DNA of 64,000 nucleotides from Paraflavitalea sp. CAU 1676 (GTDB lineage: Bacteria; Bacteroidota; Bacteroidia; Chitinophagales; Chitinophagaceae): contig NZ_JARHUJ010000011.1 in NCBI RefSeq assembly GCF_029223285.1, forward strand, positions 186,001-250,000, written 5' to 3'. Numbering within the stretch: the stretch's first letter is position 1; each line of letters opens with the position of its first letter. Under the pieces are notes generated by a model. The model made no database searches. It worked only from the letters and a program-made list of their open reading frames with translations, and had not been told where the DNA came from. Of this stretch, positions 1 through 8,553 are shown piece after piece. The position numbers and the translations under genes were made by a program.

Positions 1-238
1 TAATTATGATGATAAGGCGGCAAGTTAAGAAAACTAAGTCAGGCTGTCACCGGTATGCGTATTGGCCACACCATACGCCGGCGCCTTTCACAACCTCCCT
101 ACGGTCCAAAAGTTGCCGGGAAAAGCCCGCTCAGCTTTCACCAAACCAATTTCCCGCCTCCAAAAGAGGTGGCCCGGTATTTACCGGCACTGGACGCTTG
201 CCCGACTTTGATTATATTTGAACACCATAAACCCTGTT
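1..238. other. Non-coding stretch at the left edge
   Basis: No convincing gene is visible here; the short open frames have unnatural composition. A small hairpin (GCGTAT at 57-62 with ATACGC at 73-78) and the -7 box for the next gene are the only structures seen. The upstream neighbour lies outside the window. Confidence 0.5.
213..220 (+). promoter_or_regulatory. Bacteroidota -7 box (TATATTTG)
   Basis: Exact match to TAnnTTTG 18 bp before the ATG at 239. A possible TTG start at 218 lies inside this box, which argues for the ATG. No clear -33 element. Confidence 0.5.
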
Positions 239-697
239 ATGAGAAAGAACCTGATCCTATACCTCTCAGCCACTATTCTTTTATTAGCGGCCATCTCCTG
301 TAAGAAAGATAAGGATACCGCTACCGGCGATCCCAAATTGCGCAGGATATGGCAGATAACCTCGGGCACCGTTTATTTGGACAGGGGCTGTACCGCCCCA
401 GCAGGCTTGGCCCTCGCTCTACTCGGCGTACATACTTTCGAGTTCCGCAACAACGGTAAGCTATATTATAAAAGCCCTTCTTCAAAAGATACGTCCGACT
501 ACCGGGTTTTAGCCAACGACACCACCCTGTTGCTCAACGCCTATCAATTTGGCATAAGAAGTAGCCTCACAGACACCTCTTACATCAGGAAACTGACCGA
601 CACAGAACTCATTTTCGTATCGAGGTTCAAAGCGCTGCAGGTGGATCCTGCTTTCAGTAACCATTGGGTATTGCAGGTCTTCAAAAAAGTGGAATAA
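239..697 (+). CDS. Putative lipoprotein of unknown function
   Basis: A 152-residue protein with a lipoprotein signal: a basic start (MRKN), a hydrophobic stretch, then AAISC with the lipidated Cys at 21, followed by a Lys/Asp-rich tether (KKDKD). The mature part begins with an IWQITSG-like strand and contains FEFRNNGKLYY, suggesting a small beta-rich, lipocalin-like fold, but I do not recognise a named family. The ATG at 239 is preferred because the next possible start upstream (TTG at 218) sits in the -7 box. It lies 42 bp before a secreted amidohydrolase in the same direction and may share its transcript. Confidence 0.7.
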   Translation: MRKNLILYLSATILLLAAISCKKDKDTATGDPKLRRIWQITSGTVYLDRGCTAPAGLALALLGVHTFEFRNNGKLYYKSPSSKDTSDYRVLANDTTLLLNAYQFGIRSSLTDTSYIRKLTDTELIFVSRFKALQVDPAFSNHWVLQVFKKVE

Positions 698-739
698 CAA
701 ACTCGCTTCAGTATTAACCAAAATAACTATTCACCAGCC

Positions 740-2140
740 ATGAGAAATTACTGCTTATTACCGATCCTCCTTATTACACTATTCGCCAAAGCCCAGGAAA
801 AGCGACTCGTATTGCACAAGGTCAATATTGTAGACGTAGAAAAAGGCAAGCTGCTCAAAGATCAAACGGTAGCCATTGCCGGCGACCGCATCACCGTTAT
901 CACAAAGGCAAACGCATTTAAACCCGCCACGAACGACAGCGTTGTTGACTGCCATGGGCAATACCTTATTCCCGGCCTGTGGGACATGCATACGCACGTG
1001 TGGGCGCCCGATTACTTCTTCTCCCTTTTTATCGGCAACGGCGTTACAGGCATACGCGGTATGTTTGAACAATCGGTAGCCGCACAATACTGGCAGAAAC
1101 GCGGCAATACCCCCGGCGATATATCGCCACGCGGCTATTATGCCGGACCCATTGTAGATGGTCCCAAACCCATCTGGCCCGGCAGTGTAGCCGTAACCGA
1201 TCCGGCACGCGGCCGCAAAGTGGTAGACTCCCTGAAGAACCAGGCGAAGGTCGATTTCATCAAAGTATACTCCCTGCTGGAGCGAGACGCTTACTTCGCC
1301 ATTGCCGACGAAGCAAAGAAACAAGGGATCGTATTTGCCGGCCACGTTCCTAATAAAGTAACAGTGCTGGAAGCTGCCAAAGCCGGTCAAAAGACCATGG
1401 AACACCTGTACGGCTTCCTGGAGCTCGCTTCCGACAGCAGCGAATATTACTATGGGCTCATTAATGGCACCATCAAGGATTCTAACTTCGCTACCCGCAA
1501 CGCGCGCCGTGAGCTGTTGCGCCGCACTTACAGTGAAAAAAAGCTGGCCTCCATCATCAAAGACCTCAAGCAATATGATGCCTGGATATGCCCTACCATG
1601 ACCGTGAACCGCGGCATTGCCTTCATCAACGATTCGGCCTTCCGGAAAGATGACCGCATGGTATACGTAGCCCCTATGATCAAAAACATGTGGGACCCTA
1701 AAAATGATTTCCGCCTTAGAACGGCTACCCCCGAATACTTCCGTGGCGAGCAGGTGGAATATGAAATGAAAAAGAAAATTGTCCGGGCCCTGCACCAGGG
1801 CGGCATCCCGTTGCTGGCCGGTACCGATACCCCTAACCCTTTTTGCTTCCCCGGCTTCTCGCTTCATGATGAACTGGAGATTTTCACCGAATGTGGCCTC
1901 AGCCCCCTCGAAGCCCTGCGAACTGCCACCCTCAACCCCGCCCGGTACTTCGGCATCGAAATGGACCTGGGAACGGTGGCAACCGGCAAGCTGGCCGACC
2001 TTGTACTATTGGAAGCCAATCCTTTAGAGAATATTAACAACACCCGGCAGGTGGGCGCCGTAGTGCTCAAAGGCCGGTTTCTGGGACCGGAAACGGTACT
2101 TGGGTTATGGGAAAAGGCACGTAAAATAGCCGGAAACTGA
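740..2140 (+). CDS. Secreted amidohydrolase family protein
   Basis: A 466-residue metal-dependent hydrolase of the amidohydrolase superfamily. The signal peptide (MRNYCLLPILLITLFAKAQ) sends it to the periplasm. Expected TIM-barrel metal ligands are present: H84 and H86 (DMHTH), K175 (FIKVYS, likely carbamylated), H202 (GHVPN), H222 (EHLYG) and D363 (GTDTP). The C-terminal strand region (GKLADLVLLEANPL) closes the usual urease-alpha-like composite domain. The nearest functional groups are imidazolonepropionase-like and Xaa-Pro-dipeptidase-like members, but the substrate cannot be read from sequence. A second, distinct secreted amidohydrolase lies at 6533-7810. Confidence 0.88.
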   Translation: MRNYCLLPILLITLFAKAQEKRLVLHKVNIVDVEKGKLLKDQTVAIAGDRITVITKANAFKPATNDSVVDCHGQYLIPGLWDMHTHVWAPDYFFSLFIGNGVTGIRGMFEQSVAAQYWQKRGNTPGDISPRGYYAGPIVDGPKPIWPGSVAVTDPARGRKVVDSLKNQAKVDFIKVYSLLERDAYFAIADEAKKQGIVFAGHVPNKVTVLEAAKAGQKTMEHLYGFLELASDSSEYYYGLINGTIKDSNFATRNARRELLRRTYSEKKLASIIKDLKQYDAWICPTMTVNRGIAFINDSAFRKDDRMVYVAPMIKNMWDPKNDFRLRTATPEYFRGEQVEYEMKKKIVRALHQGGIPLLAGTDTPNPFCFPGFSLHDELEIFTECGLSPLEALRTATLNPARYFGIEMDLGTVATGKLADLVLLEANPLENINNTRQVGAVVLKGRFLGPETVLGLWEKARKIAGN

Positions 2141-2158
2141 TTTCTGCCCGGGTTGAAG

Positions 2159-2166
2159 TACCTTTG
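2159..2166 (+). promoter_or_regulatory. rlmN -7 box (TACCTTTG)
   Basis: Exact TAnnTTTG match in the 31-bp gap between the amidohydrolase stop and the rlmN ATG, so rlmN probably has its own short-leader promoter. Confidence 0.55.
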
Positions 2167-2171
2167 CAGCG

Positions 2172-3224
2172 ATGAAAACGGCGAAGAAAAATATCCGGCA
2201 CCTCACGCCGGATGAATTGAACAGTTATTTTGAAACGTTGGGAGAAAAGAAGTTCCGGGCCAAACAGGTGTACGAATGGCTCTGGCTGAAGCAGGCTCAA
2301 TCCTTCGACGCCATGACCAACCTGAGCAAGGACCTCCGCGCTAAACTCGCCGATAATTTCACTTTACCTGCACTCGCTGTAGATGCAACTCAATACTCAG
2401 CTGATGGTACCGTAAAGTCGCGCTTTAAAACGCATGACGGACACCTGGTGGAAGGCGTACTCATCCCTACCGATGAACGCAAAACAGCCTGCGTTTCCTC
2501 CCAGATCGGCTGCTCACTCAGTTGTAAGTTCTGCGCCACCGGTTATATGGACCGCAAGCGCAACCTCGATTTCGATGAGATCTACGATGAAGTAGTGCTC
2601 ATCAATCAGCAGAGCGAACGTGTGTATGAAAAGAAACTCACCAACATCGTGTTCATGGGTATGGGTGAACCCCTGCTCAACTACCGCAATGTGATGAAGT
2701 CCATCGAGCGCATTACAGCACCTGATGGGTTGGGCATGAGCCCCCGCCGTATCACCGTATCAACGGCTGGTGTAGCCAAGCAGATCAAACAACTGGGCGA
2801 CGACAACGTACGTTTCAAACTCGCGCTTTCCCTGCACGCCGCCAACGATGTGAAGCGGAACGAGATCATGCCCATCAACGAAAGCAATAACCTGCAGGCG
2901 CTGATCGAGGCCCTGAACTATTTCTATAAGAAAACAGAGAACGAGATCACTTTTGAATATATACTGTTCAACAATTTCAACGATAGCCTGAAGGATGCCG
3001 ATGAGCTCATCAGGATCTATCGTCAGGTACCTGCCGACCTGGTCAATATCATCGAGTACAACCCGATCGATATGGCCACGTTCCGCAAGCCCGATGAACA
3101 GACGACGAATAATTTTATGCAATACCTGGAGAAACACCGGGTGAACGCCAGGCTGAGAAGAAGCCGTGGTAAAGACATTGATGCCGCCTGCGGTCAGCTG
3201 GCCAATAAGGAAGGCATACAGTAA
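2172..3224 (+). CDS. rlmN: 23S rRNA (adenine2503-C2)-methyltransferase / tRNA A37 methyltransferase RlmN
   Basis: A 350-residue radical-SAM enzyme that methylates C2 of A2503 in 23S rRNA and, in the family, A37 of some tRNAs. The [4Fe-4S] cluster motif CxxxCxxC is at C114, C118 and C121 (GCSLSCKFCATG). The SAM-binding MGMGEPLLN follows, and the C-terminal resolving Cys is at about 340 (DIDAACGQL). Its partner methyl-carrier Cys should lie near the end of the same domain, as in E. coli RlmN. Length and order are normal. It stands ahead of two rRNA/tRNA pseudouridine synthases, forming an RNA-modification neighbourhood. Confidence 0.96.
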   Translation: MKTAKKNIRHLTPDELNSYFETLGEKKFRAKQVYEWLWLKQAQSFDAMTNLSKDLRAKLADNFTLPALAVDATQYSADGTVKSRFKTHDGHLVEGVLIPTDERKTACVSSQIGCSLSCKFCATGYMDRKRNLDFDEIYDEVVLINQQSERVYEKKLTNIVFMGMGEPLLNYRNVMKSIERITAPDGLGMSPRRITVSTAGVAKQIKQLGDDNVRFKLALSLHAANDVKRNEIMPINESNNLQALIEALNYFYKKTENEITFEYILFNNFNDSLKDADELIRIYRQVPADLVNIIEYNPIDMATFRKPDEQTTNNFMQYLEKHRVNARLRRSRGKDIDAACGQLANKEGIQ

Positions 3225-3340
3225 ATAGAAAAAGCGATCCACCGTGTTAGGGTTGATGTATCATGAACCTTTCACCGGAGCCGCTTTCAACAAAGGCAAT
3301 TTTATTTTATCATACTGTTGTAAAACAGCAAACTACTTCC

Positions 3341-4876
3341 ATGAGCAAAAGCAAGGGTTCTGCCGGATTCGGCAAATTCATCCAACAAAAAGAGACCGGC
3401 GCTAAAAAGAAAGAGCGTATCCGCCAGGAGAAAAAAGCGGTCCGTAAGGAAACACAAGCCTTTTTCGAACAAAAGAAATCTGAGGCAAGGGCCCAACGTG
3501 AACAATACAGGGCACAGCGTGCAGACAGTGATCCACGCGCCCGTAAAGGCACCGGCGGCAAACGTACCGGAGAGCAAGGTAATGGCGATTGGGAAAGTGG
3601 CCGAACAGCGGGTACTGGCGGCGGCACCGGAAAGAGGCCGGCGAACAAGGGCTACAACCGCATGAGCTACATGGAAAGGAAGAAGAAGCAGGCCGGGAAA
3701 AAAGCCAATCCTGATTTTTCTGAGCAGAACGACAACCAGCCATTTGCCGATAAACGCAAACCAGCTTACCCTAAAGCAGCAGCTGGCGATGACCGCAAGG
3801 CAAAACCAGCCGGAAGCCGCTCCTTCGAAAGCAAAGGCGCATACGGCAAACCAGCTACCGACAAGAAGCCTTACCAAAAGTCATCCAGCGATAAAGCAGG
3901 TTTTTCCAAATCACCCGATTCAAAAATCAGTGGCTCGAAAAGCGGATATGCCAAGGAGGAGAAACCCTTTGGCAGGACAAAAAGTCCTTTTGCCGATAAA
4001 GGTGCCGCAGCCGCAACTGGTAAAGCAACAGGCAAAAATGCACCTGCTTTTTCCGCTCCAGCTGCCAGCAAAGTGACCGGCAAAAACACCGCCCCACCGG
4101 CAGCCGCCAAGGGCAAGGAAGCTAAAAATGTTATTCCCTTAAATAAATTCCTGGCCCATTCCGGCATTTCCAGCCGTCGCGAGGCTGCAGATATTGTGAA
4201 GTCGGGCCTGGTGGTCGTGAACGGAAAAGTTGTTACGGAACCTGGATTCAAAGTAACCGATAAGGATGAAATAACCGTGAATGGCAAGCCTATAGCGATT
4301 CGCCGTACCATGGTGTACATCCTCATCAACAAGCCCAAAGATTTTATTACCACCACCGACGATCCGCAAGGAAGAAAAACGGTGCTGGACCTTATACGGA
4401 ATGCTACTACCGAGCGCGTATACCCCGTTGGCCGTCTCGACCGCAACACCACGGGCGTTCTGCTGCTCACCAACGATGGCGACCTCGCCCAAAAACTGGC
4501 CCACCCCAGCTACCAGGTAAAGAAGATCTACGAAGTAAAACTCGACAAGCCGCTTGTGAGGAAAGATTTCGATGCCATCCTGCAAGGCATCGAACTGGAA
4601 GATGGTTTCGTTGCGCCCGATGTACTGGCCTATGCCGACCCGAAAGACAAGAGCGTGATCGGCATCGAGATCCACAGTGGCCGCAACCGCATTGTACGCC
4701 GCATTTTTGAACATATGGGATACGATGTACGCAACCTCGACCGGGTGATGTATGCCAATCTTACCAAGAAGAATGTAGAGCGCGGTAAATGGCGTTTCCT
4801 CAACGAGAAAGAAGTGCGCCTGTTGAAATACCTTAATGCTTCGTACACCAAAACCAAAACGCCGACCCGTGGTTAA
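3341..4876 (+). CDS. RluB/RsuA-family pseudouridine synthase with a long basic N-terminal extension
   Basis: A 511-residue protein. Residues 1 to about 260 are low complexity, rich in Lys, Gly, Ala, Ser and Pro (GKxA, KKKQAGKK type stretches), with no hydrophobic core, so probably disordered and RNA-binding. Then comes an S4 domain (LNKFLAHSGISSRREA) and an RsuA-type catalytic domain with GRLDRNTTGVLLL, the nucleophile being D367. The catalytic part resembles RluB, which acts on U2605 of 23S rRNA. I chose the ATG at 3341 (MSKSKGSAGF) over one at 3263, because the extra 26 residues look non-coding. It overlaps or nearly touches the next pseudouridine synthase. Confidence 0.9.
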   Translation: MSKSKGSAGFGKFIQQKETGAKKKERIRQEKKAVRKETQAFFEQKKSEARAQREQYRAQRADSDPRARKGTGGKRTGEQGNGDWESGRTAGTGGGTGKRPANKGYNRMSYMERKKKQAGKKANPDFSEQNDNQPFADKRKPAYPKAAAGDDRKAKPAGSRSFESKGAYGKPATDKKPYQKSSSDKAGFSKSPDSKISGSKSGYAKEEKPFGRTKSPFADKGAAAATGKATGKNAPAFSAPAASKVTGKNTAPPAAAKGKEAKNVIPLNKFLAHSGISSRREAADIVKSGLVVVNGKVVTEPGFKVTDKDEITVNGKPIAIRRTMVYILINKPKDFITTTDDPQGRKTVLDLIRNATTERVYPVGRLDRNTTGVLLLTNDGDLAQKLAHPSYQVKKIYEVKLDKPLVRKDFDAILQGIELEDGFVAPDVLAYADPKDKSVIGIEIHSGRNRIVRRIFEHMGYDVRNLDRVMYANLTKKNVERGKWRFLNEKEVRLLKYLNASYTKTKTPTRG

Positions 4877-5588
4877 GACATCGCCCGAAATACTGATCGA
4901 TAACGAACATTTTATCGTGCTCAACAAACCATCGGGCTTATTGAGCATACCCGACCGCGAAGGAAAAGATATCTCCCTAAAGCAGATGTTGCTGGAGAAA
5001 TTCGGACAGATATTTACCGTTCACCGCCTCGACCGCGATACTAGCGGCATCATTGTTTTTGCCAAAGATGAGGAAACCCACAAGTTCCTGTCGCAGGCTT
5101 TTGAGGAAAGAACGGTAGAGAAATATTATCTCGGCATCGTCAATGGTGTACCGCCCGAAAAGAAGAAGACCATCGATGCGCCAATCGCCGAAAACCAGGC
5201 CAGGCGCGGTGTGATGCTGATACACCAGCGTGGCAAACAATCCATTACGGATTACGAAGTGCTGGAGGAATTTGGGAAGTTCTCCCTGGTTCGTTTCCGC
5301 ATCCATACGGGCCGCACACACCAGATACGCGTGCACATGCAACACGCAGGTCACCCGATTGTGGTGGATCCACTATATGGGGATGCGGCGCCGATCCGGG
5401 TATCTTCCTTCAAGCGCAACTACAACCTGTCGCGCCAGGATGACGAAGAGCGCCCCATCCTGGGCAGGCTGGGCCTCCACGCGGAAAAGCTGCTCTTTAA
5501 GGATGCCCAGGGCAAATCGTATACCGTTGAAGCCCCGTTGCCGAAAGACATGCGCGCCTTGCTGCAGCAGCTGAGGAAGAAGAAATAG
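4836..5588 (+). CDS. RluA-family pseudouridine synthase
   Basis: A 250-residue RluA-type enzyme that isomerises uridine in rRNA or tRNA. Visible are the catalytic motif HRLDRDTSG (D66), the KPSGLLS motif near the N-terminus, and the C-terminal RTHQIRVHMQHAGHPIVVDPLYG block. There is no S4 domain, so it matches the short RluA/RluC-like catalytic unit; target site unknown. Start is uncertain: ATG 4836 overlaps the upstream gene by 41 bp, while GTG 4869 would overlap it by only 8 bp, an arrangement typical of translational coupling. Either way the two synthases are one operon. Confidence 0.93.
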   Translation: MLRTPKPKRRPVVKTSPEILIDNEHFIVLNKPSGLLSIPDREGKDISLKQMLLEKFGQIFTVHRLDRDTSGIIVFAKDEETHKFLSQAFEERTVEKYYLGIVNGVPPEKKKTIDAPIAENQARRGVMLIHQRGKQSITDYEVLEEFGKFSLVRFRIHTGRTHQIRVHMQHAGHPIVVDPLYGDAAPIRVSSFKRNYNLSRQDDEERPILGRLGLHAEKLLFKDAQGKSYTVEAPLPKDMRALLQQLRKKK

Positions 5589-5738
5589 ATCGGGCTTTGG
5601 GAAACCGGCTCACGGCCTGGATCGGTTACCGCCCGTTCGCCGAATCGGATACTGCCCTACGACCTGCTCAGCCCGCGCCCCTAAAGCCTCCCCTGCGCTC
5701 CCAGTGAACAGCCGTTTGCGTTATCCCTCAGAATTACC

Positions 5739-5746
5739 TATATTCG
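5739..5746 (+). promoter_or_regulatory. Possible promoter (TTTG 5714-5717, -7 box TATATTCG)
   Basis: One mismatch to TAnnTTTG, with TTTG 21 bp upstream. It could drive the lipoprotein gene at 5836. The hairpin at 5747-5776 starts directly after it. Confidence 0.35.
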
Positions 5747-5780
5747 GATAGTCTGCCAGGTCACTGGCAGACTATCTTTT
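5747..5780 (+). terminator. Perfect 13-bp hairpin followed by TTTT
   Basis: GATAGTCTGCCAG (5747-5759) pairs perfectly with CTGGCAGACTATC (5764-5776) around a 4-nt loop, followed by TTTT. It looks like a rho-independent terminator, 158 bp after the pseudouridine synthase stop and 56 bp before the next gene. Because a promoter-like -7 box abuts it, it may instead form the 5' end of the downstream mRNA. Confidence 0.6.
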
Positions 5781-5835
5781 AACCCCAAATGAAACCCGGA
5801 TAGCATTCGTTACTAAAACCCAACGCTCAACCGTT

Positions 5836-6459
5836 ATGAAAAAGCTACTGCTGCCCCTGCTGTGCCTGGCCATCGCATTTACCTCCTGCAAAAAAGAAAA
5901 AAGTATTGACAGCAGCGACCCCGGCGCACCAACCAGTGGCGGCGGAAATGGTGGCGGCAATGACGGTGGTAACAATGGCCCTGACGGAGGCCTGGAAGTG
6001 AAATTAAACGGGCAAACCATCACCTTCACCGTAGAATCGGCCACGCTTCTGCGCTCAACCCAAACCAACCAAAAAAGGCTTGATATCAACGGGCTCTCAA
6101 AAGATGGTACGAAAAAGATCATTCTTACCTTCGGTGAGGAGACAGCAGTCGGTAATGGCATGTCGGTGAAGACTTATAAGGTCAAATTGTTCAATGAAGA
6201 TGATCCTAACACGCCCGAGGACGAAAGCGATGATAGCATGGATGGGTTCATGACCTACGGCACTAAACTGGGCACCAACAGCTGGCTATTTGACGTGTAC
6301 TCGGAAAACGGCACCTTCACCATTACTGCCTGCAATGAAAGCGCCAAAAAAGTATCCGGGACTTTCAAGACCACTTTGTCTCAAATGGATGACCCCACCA
6401 AGAAATTAGAATTCACAGAAGGCAAATTCACGAACGTGGCTTACATGGTCCTGAATTGA
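5836..6459 (+). CDS. Putative lipoprotein with Gly/Asn-rich linker
   Basis: A 207-residue lipoprotein: signal MKKLLLPLLCLAIAF, lipobox FTSC (Cys at about 19), then a Lys-rich tether and a flexible Gly/Asn/Asp-rich linker at residues 35-52 (GGGNGGGNDGGNN) before a beta-rich domain. The domain (LEVKLNGQTITFTVESA...) resembles the small calycin-like or DUF-type domains common in Bacteroidota lipoproteins, with FTITACNESAKKVSGTF late in the protein. No specific function can be assigned. It is monocistronic and convergent with the amidohydrolase at 6533. Confidence 0.7.
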   Translation: MKKLLLPLLCLAIAFTSCKKEKSIDSSDPGAPTSGGGNGGGNDGGNNGPDGGLEVKLNGQTITFTVESATLLRSTQTNQKRLDINGLSKDGTKKIILTFGEETAVGNGMSVKTYKVKLFNEDDPNTPEDESDDSMDGFMTYGTKLGTNSWLFDVYSENGTFTITACNESAKKVSGTFKTTLSQMDDPTKKLEFTEGKFTNVAYMVLN

Positions 6460-6479
6460 TCAGCACTGCCTATAATTGT

Positions 6480-6512
6480 AAAGGGTGATCATCCAGATGG
6501 AGATCGCCCTTT
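6480..6512. terminator. Bidirectional terminator hairpin
   Basis: AAAGGGTGATC (6480-6490) pairs with GATCGCCCTTT (6502-6512), with one G-U pair. It lies between two convergent genes, and A- and T-rich flanks suit both directions. Confidence 0.7.
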
Positions 6513-6532
6513 ATTATTGTAGTAACCGGACG

Positions 6533-7810
6533 TTATTCATTTTTATAAACTACGCCGTCCTTCATCACAAACTTCATTTTACCCATGGCCTGCACATCTT
6601 TGATTGGATCCCCCTCAACGGCTACGATATCGGCCAGTTTACCTTTTTCGATACTACCGATCAGTTCGCTCATGCCCAGCAGGTCGGCCGCCGCTACAGT
6701 AGCAGACTGGATCGTTTCAATGACCGGCATACCGGCTTCGTTCATGTACACAAACTCTAGCCAGTTTTTGCCGTGCATGTAAACACCCGCATCGGTACCA
6801 AACGCGATCTTCACACCAGCCTTATACGCTTTGCCAAAGGTTGATTGTATTTTGGGGCCGATGGCAAGGGCTTTGGGCGTCACCAGGTCGGGATAATAGC
6901 CGGGCTTCTTCGCCGAATCACCTACCGATTTACCAGCAGTGATCGTGGGCACATAATACGTACCATTTTGTTTCATCAGACTCATCACTTCGTCGTCCAT
7001 ATAGGTACCATGCTCGATGCTGTTGACACCTGCCCGCACTGCACGCTTCATCGCTTCGGCGCCATGGCAGTGGGCGGCTATTTTGAACCCATAGTCTTTT
7101 GCGGTAGATACAATGGCCTTGATCTCTTCTTCGGTGAACTGAGGATTCTCGCCACTCTTGGCCACGCTGAGTACGCCACCTGAAGCAGTTATCTTAATGA
7201 GATCGGAACCATCTTTATAACGCTGGCGCACAGCCTGGCGGCATTCGTCGGGACCATTGGCTACACCAGCAGCGGGTCCGGGATCCCCCATGAGGTCTTT
7301 GCGGTAACCATTGGTGGGGTCAGCATGGCCGCCAGTGGTGGCGATCGATTTACCGGCTGTTACCATCCGCGGCCCTTCAATCATTTTTTTATTGATCGCA
7401 TTGCGCAGAGAGATGTTGACGCCCGTGCCACCCAGATCGCGCACCGTGGTAAAGCCGATAGCCAGTGTGCGTTTTGCATAGACCACCGATTGGAATGCGT
7501 AGTCAGACTGATTATAGGTAAACTTATTGAGGTACTGATTGGGATTGGTCTCATCTTCCAGGTGCACGTGGCAATCAATGAGGCCGGGCATCACGGTCTT
7601 TTCTTTCAGGTCGATCACTTTATCGGTACCGGCGGCTTTAAGGTAACCGGCCTGCACATCGGTGATCTTATTGCCTTCAACAATGATGGTGTATTGGCTT
7701 AGAACCTGTCCTTTGGTAGCATCGACAAGTTTACCGCAATGGAGCAGGGTACGTTGTGATAATAAGGTGATGGGGGCAGTTAAGGCCAGCAGCAGTAGTA
7801 GTTTTCTCAT
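6533..7810 (-). CDS. Secreted amidohydrolase (imidazolonepropionase/Xaa-Pro dipeptidase-like)
   Basis: A 425-residue amidohydrolase with signal peptide MRKLLLLLALTAPITLLSQ. Metal-site residues are all present: H81 and H83 (DCHVH), K206 (LIKITASGG), H247/H249 (AAHCHG), H267 (IEHGTY) and D340 (FGTDAG). The pattern is that of the family annotated as Xaa-Pro dipeptidases or imidazolonepropionase-like proteins, which hydrolyse cyclic amides or dipeptides in the periplasm; the substrate is not readable. It runs in the same direction as, and downstream of, the peroxiredoxin, but a strong terminator separates them. Confidence 0.9.
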   Translation of the reverse strand: MRKLLLLLALTAPITLLSQRTLLHCGKLVDATKGQVLSQYTIIVEGNKITDVQAGYLKAAGTDKVIDLKEKTVMPGLIDCHVHLEDETNPNQYLNKFTYNQSDYAFQSVVYAKRTLAIGFTTVRDLGGTGVNISLRNAINKKMIEGPRMVTAGKSIATTGGHADPTNGYRKDLMGDPGPAAGVANGPDECRQAVRQRYKDGSDLIKITASGGVLSVAKSGENPQFTEEEIKAIVSTAKDYGFKIAAHCHGAEAMKRAVRAGVNSIEHGTYMDDEVMSLMKQNGTYYVPTITAGKSVGDSAKKPGYYPDLVTPKALAIGPKIQSTFGKAYKAGVKIAFGTDAGVYMHGKNWLEFVYMNEAGMPVIETIQSATVAAADLLGMSELIGSIEKGKLADIVAVEGDPIKDVQAMGKMKFVMKDGVVYKNE

Positions 7811-7852
7811 AAACGAATTTGCAGTAAGATATTTTGAAATGGGCTAAAAACA

Positions 7853-7882
7853 AAAACCTTCCTACAGAAGTAGGAAGGTTTT
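7853..7882 (-). terminator. Peroxiredoxin terminator
   Basis: Perfect 13-bp stem AAAACCTTCCTAC (7853-7865) with GTAGGAAGGTTTT (7870-7882), loop AGAA; on the minus strand it ends in a T run. It lies 30 bp after the peroxiredoxin stop. Confidence 0.85.
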
Positions 7883-7911
7883 ATAACGATGTCAGCTATT
7901 ACAACTAAAAA

Positions 7912-8553
7912 CTATTTGTCGAGGTTTGGCTGCGGTGTGTAACGCAGGTAAGGCTTTACCACTTGTACGCCTTTAGGGAACTTCTTGATTGCATCTTCAG
8001 TAGATACTGCAGGTACCACGATCACATCTTCACCATGTTTCCAATCGGCAGGTGTAGCAACGCTGTAACCGGAAGTCAACTGGAGCGACTCGATCACGCG
8101 GAGTACTTCATGGAAGTTACGGCCGGTAGAAGCAGGGTAAGTGATGGTGAGCTTAACTTTCTTATCGGGTCCGATCACGAACAGTGAACGAACGGTGAAG
8201 GTTTCAGAAGCGTTGGGGTGGATCATGTCGTACAGGGTCGCTACATTGCGGTCTGTATCGGCGATGATGGGGAAACCAACGTTACAATTTTGCGTCTCGT
8301 TAATATCGTTAACCCAGCCTACGTGCTTATCCAGAGAATCAACACTTACAGCCAGTACTTTTACATTGCGTTTTTCAAACTCGCCCTGGAGCAAAGCGGT
8401 TTTACCCAGCTCGGTAGTACACACGGGGGTGTAATCTGCAGGGTGAGAGAACAGGATACCCCAGCTATTGCCGAGATATTCGTAGAAGTCGATATCGCCA
8501 GCAGTCGTTTTAGCCTGGAAATTTGGCGCGATGTCTCCTAGTCTTAAGCTCAT
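7912..8553 (-). CDS. 1-Cys (Prx6-type) peroxiredoxin
   Basis: A 213-residue thiol peroxidase that reduces H2O2 and alkyl hydroperoxides in the cytosol. The active site PADYTPVCTTELG places the peroxidatic Cys at 45 with the conserved Thr at 42. Length and C-terminal dimerisation domain (GYSVATPADWKHGEDVIVVP) match the Prx6/AhpC-TSA 1-Cys group. A second Cys (TQNCNVGF) is present but not at a known resolving position. It is monocistronic, with a terminator downstream. A partial inverted repeat CTACT(N5)AGTAG at 8611-8625 lies about where a -33 element or regulator would bind. Confidence 0.95.
   Translation of the reverse strand: MSLRLGDIAPNFQAKTTAGDIDFYEYLGNSWGILFSHPADYTPVCTTELGKTALLQGEFEKRNVKVLAVSVDSLDKHVGWVNDINETQNCNVGFPIIADTDRNVATLYDMIHPNASETFTVRSLFVIGPDKKVKLTITYPASTGRNFHEVLRVIESLQLTSGYSVATPADWKHGEDVIVVPAVSTEDAIKKFPKGVQVVKPYLRYTPQPNLDK

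Noticed and set aside
779-1867. Long open frame antisense to the first amidohydrolase
   Set aside because: Opposite-strand shadow of a gene with clear signal peptide and catalytic motifs; the antisense product has no recognisable domain.
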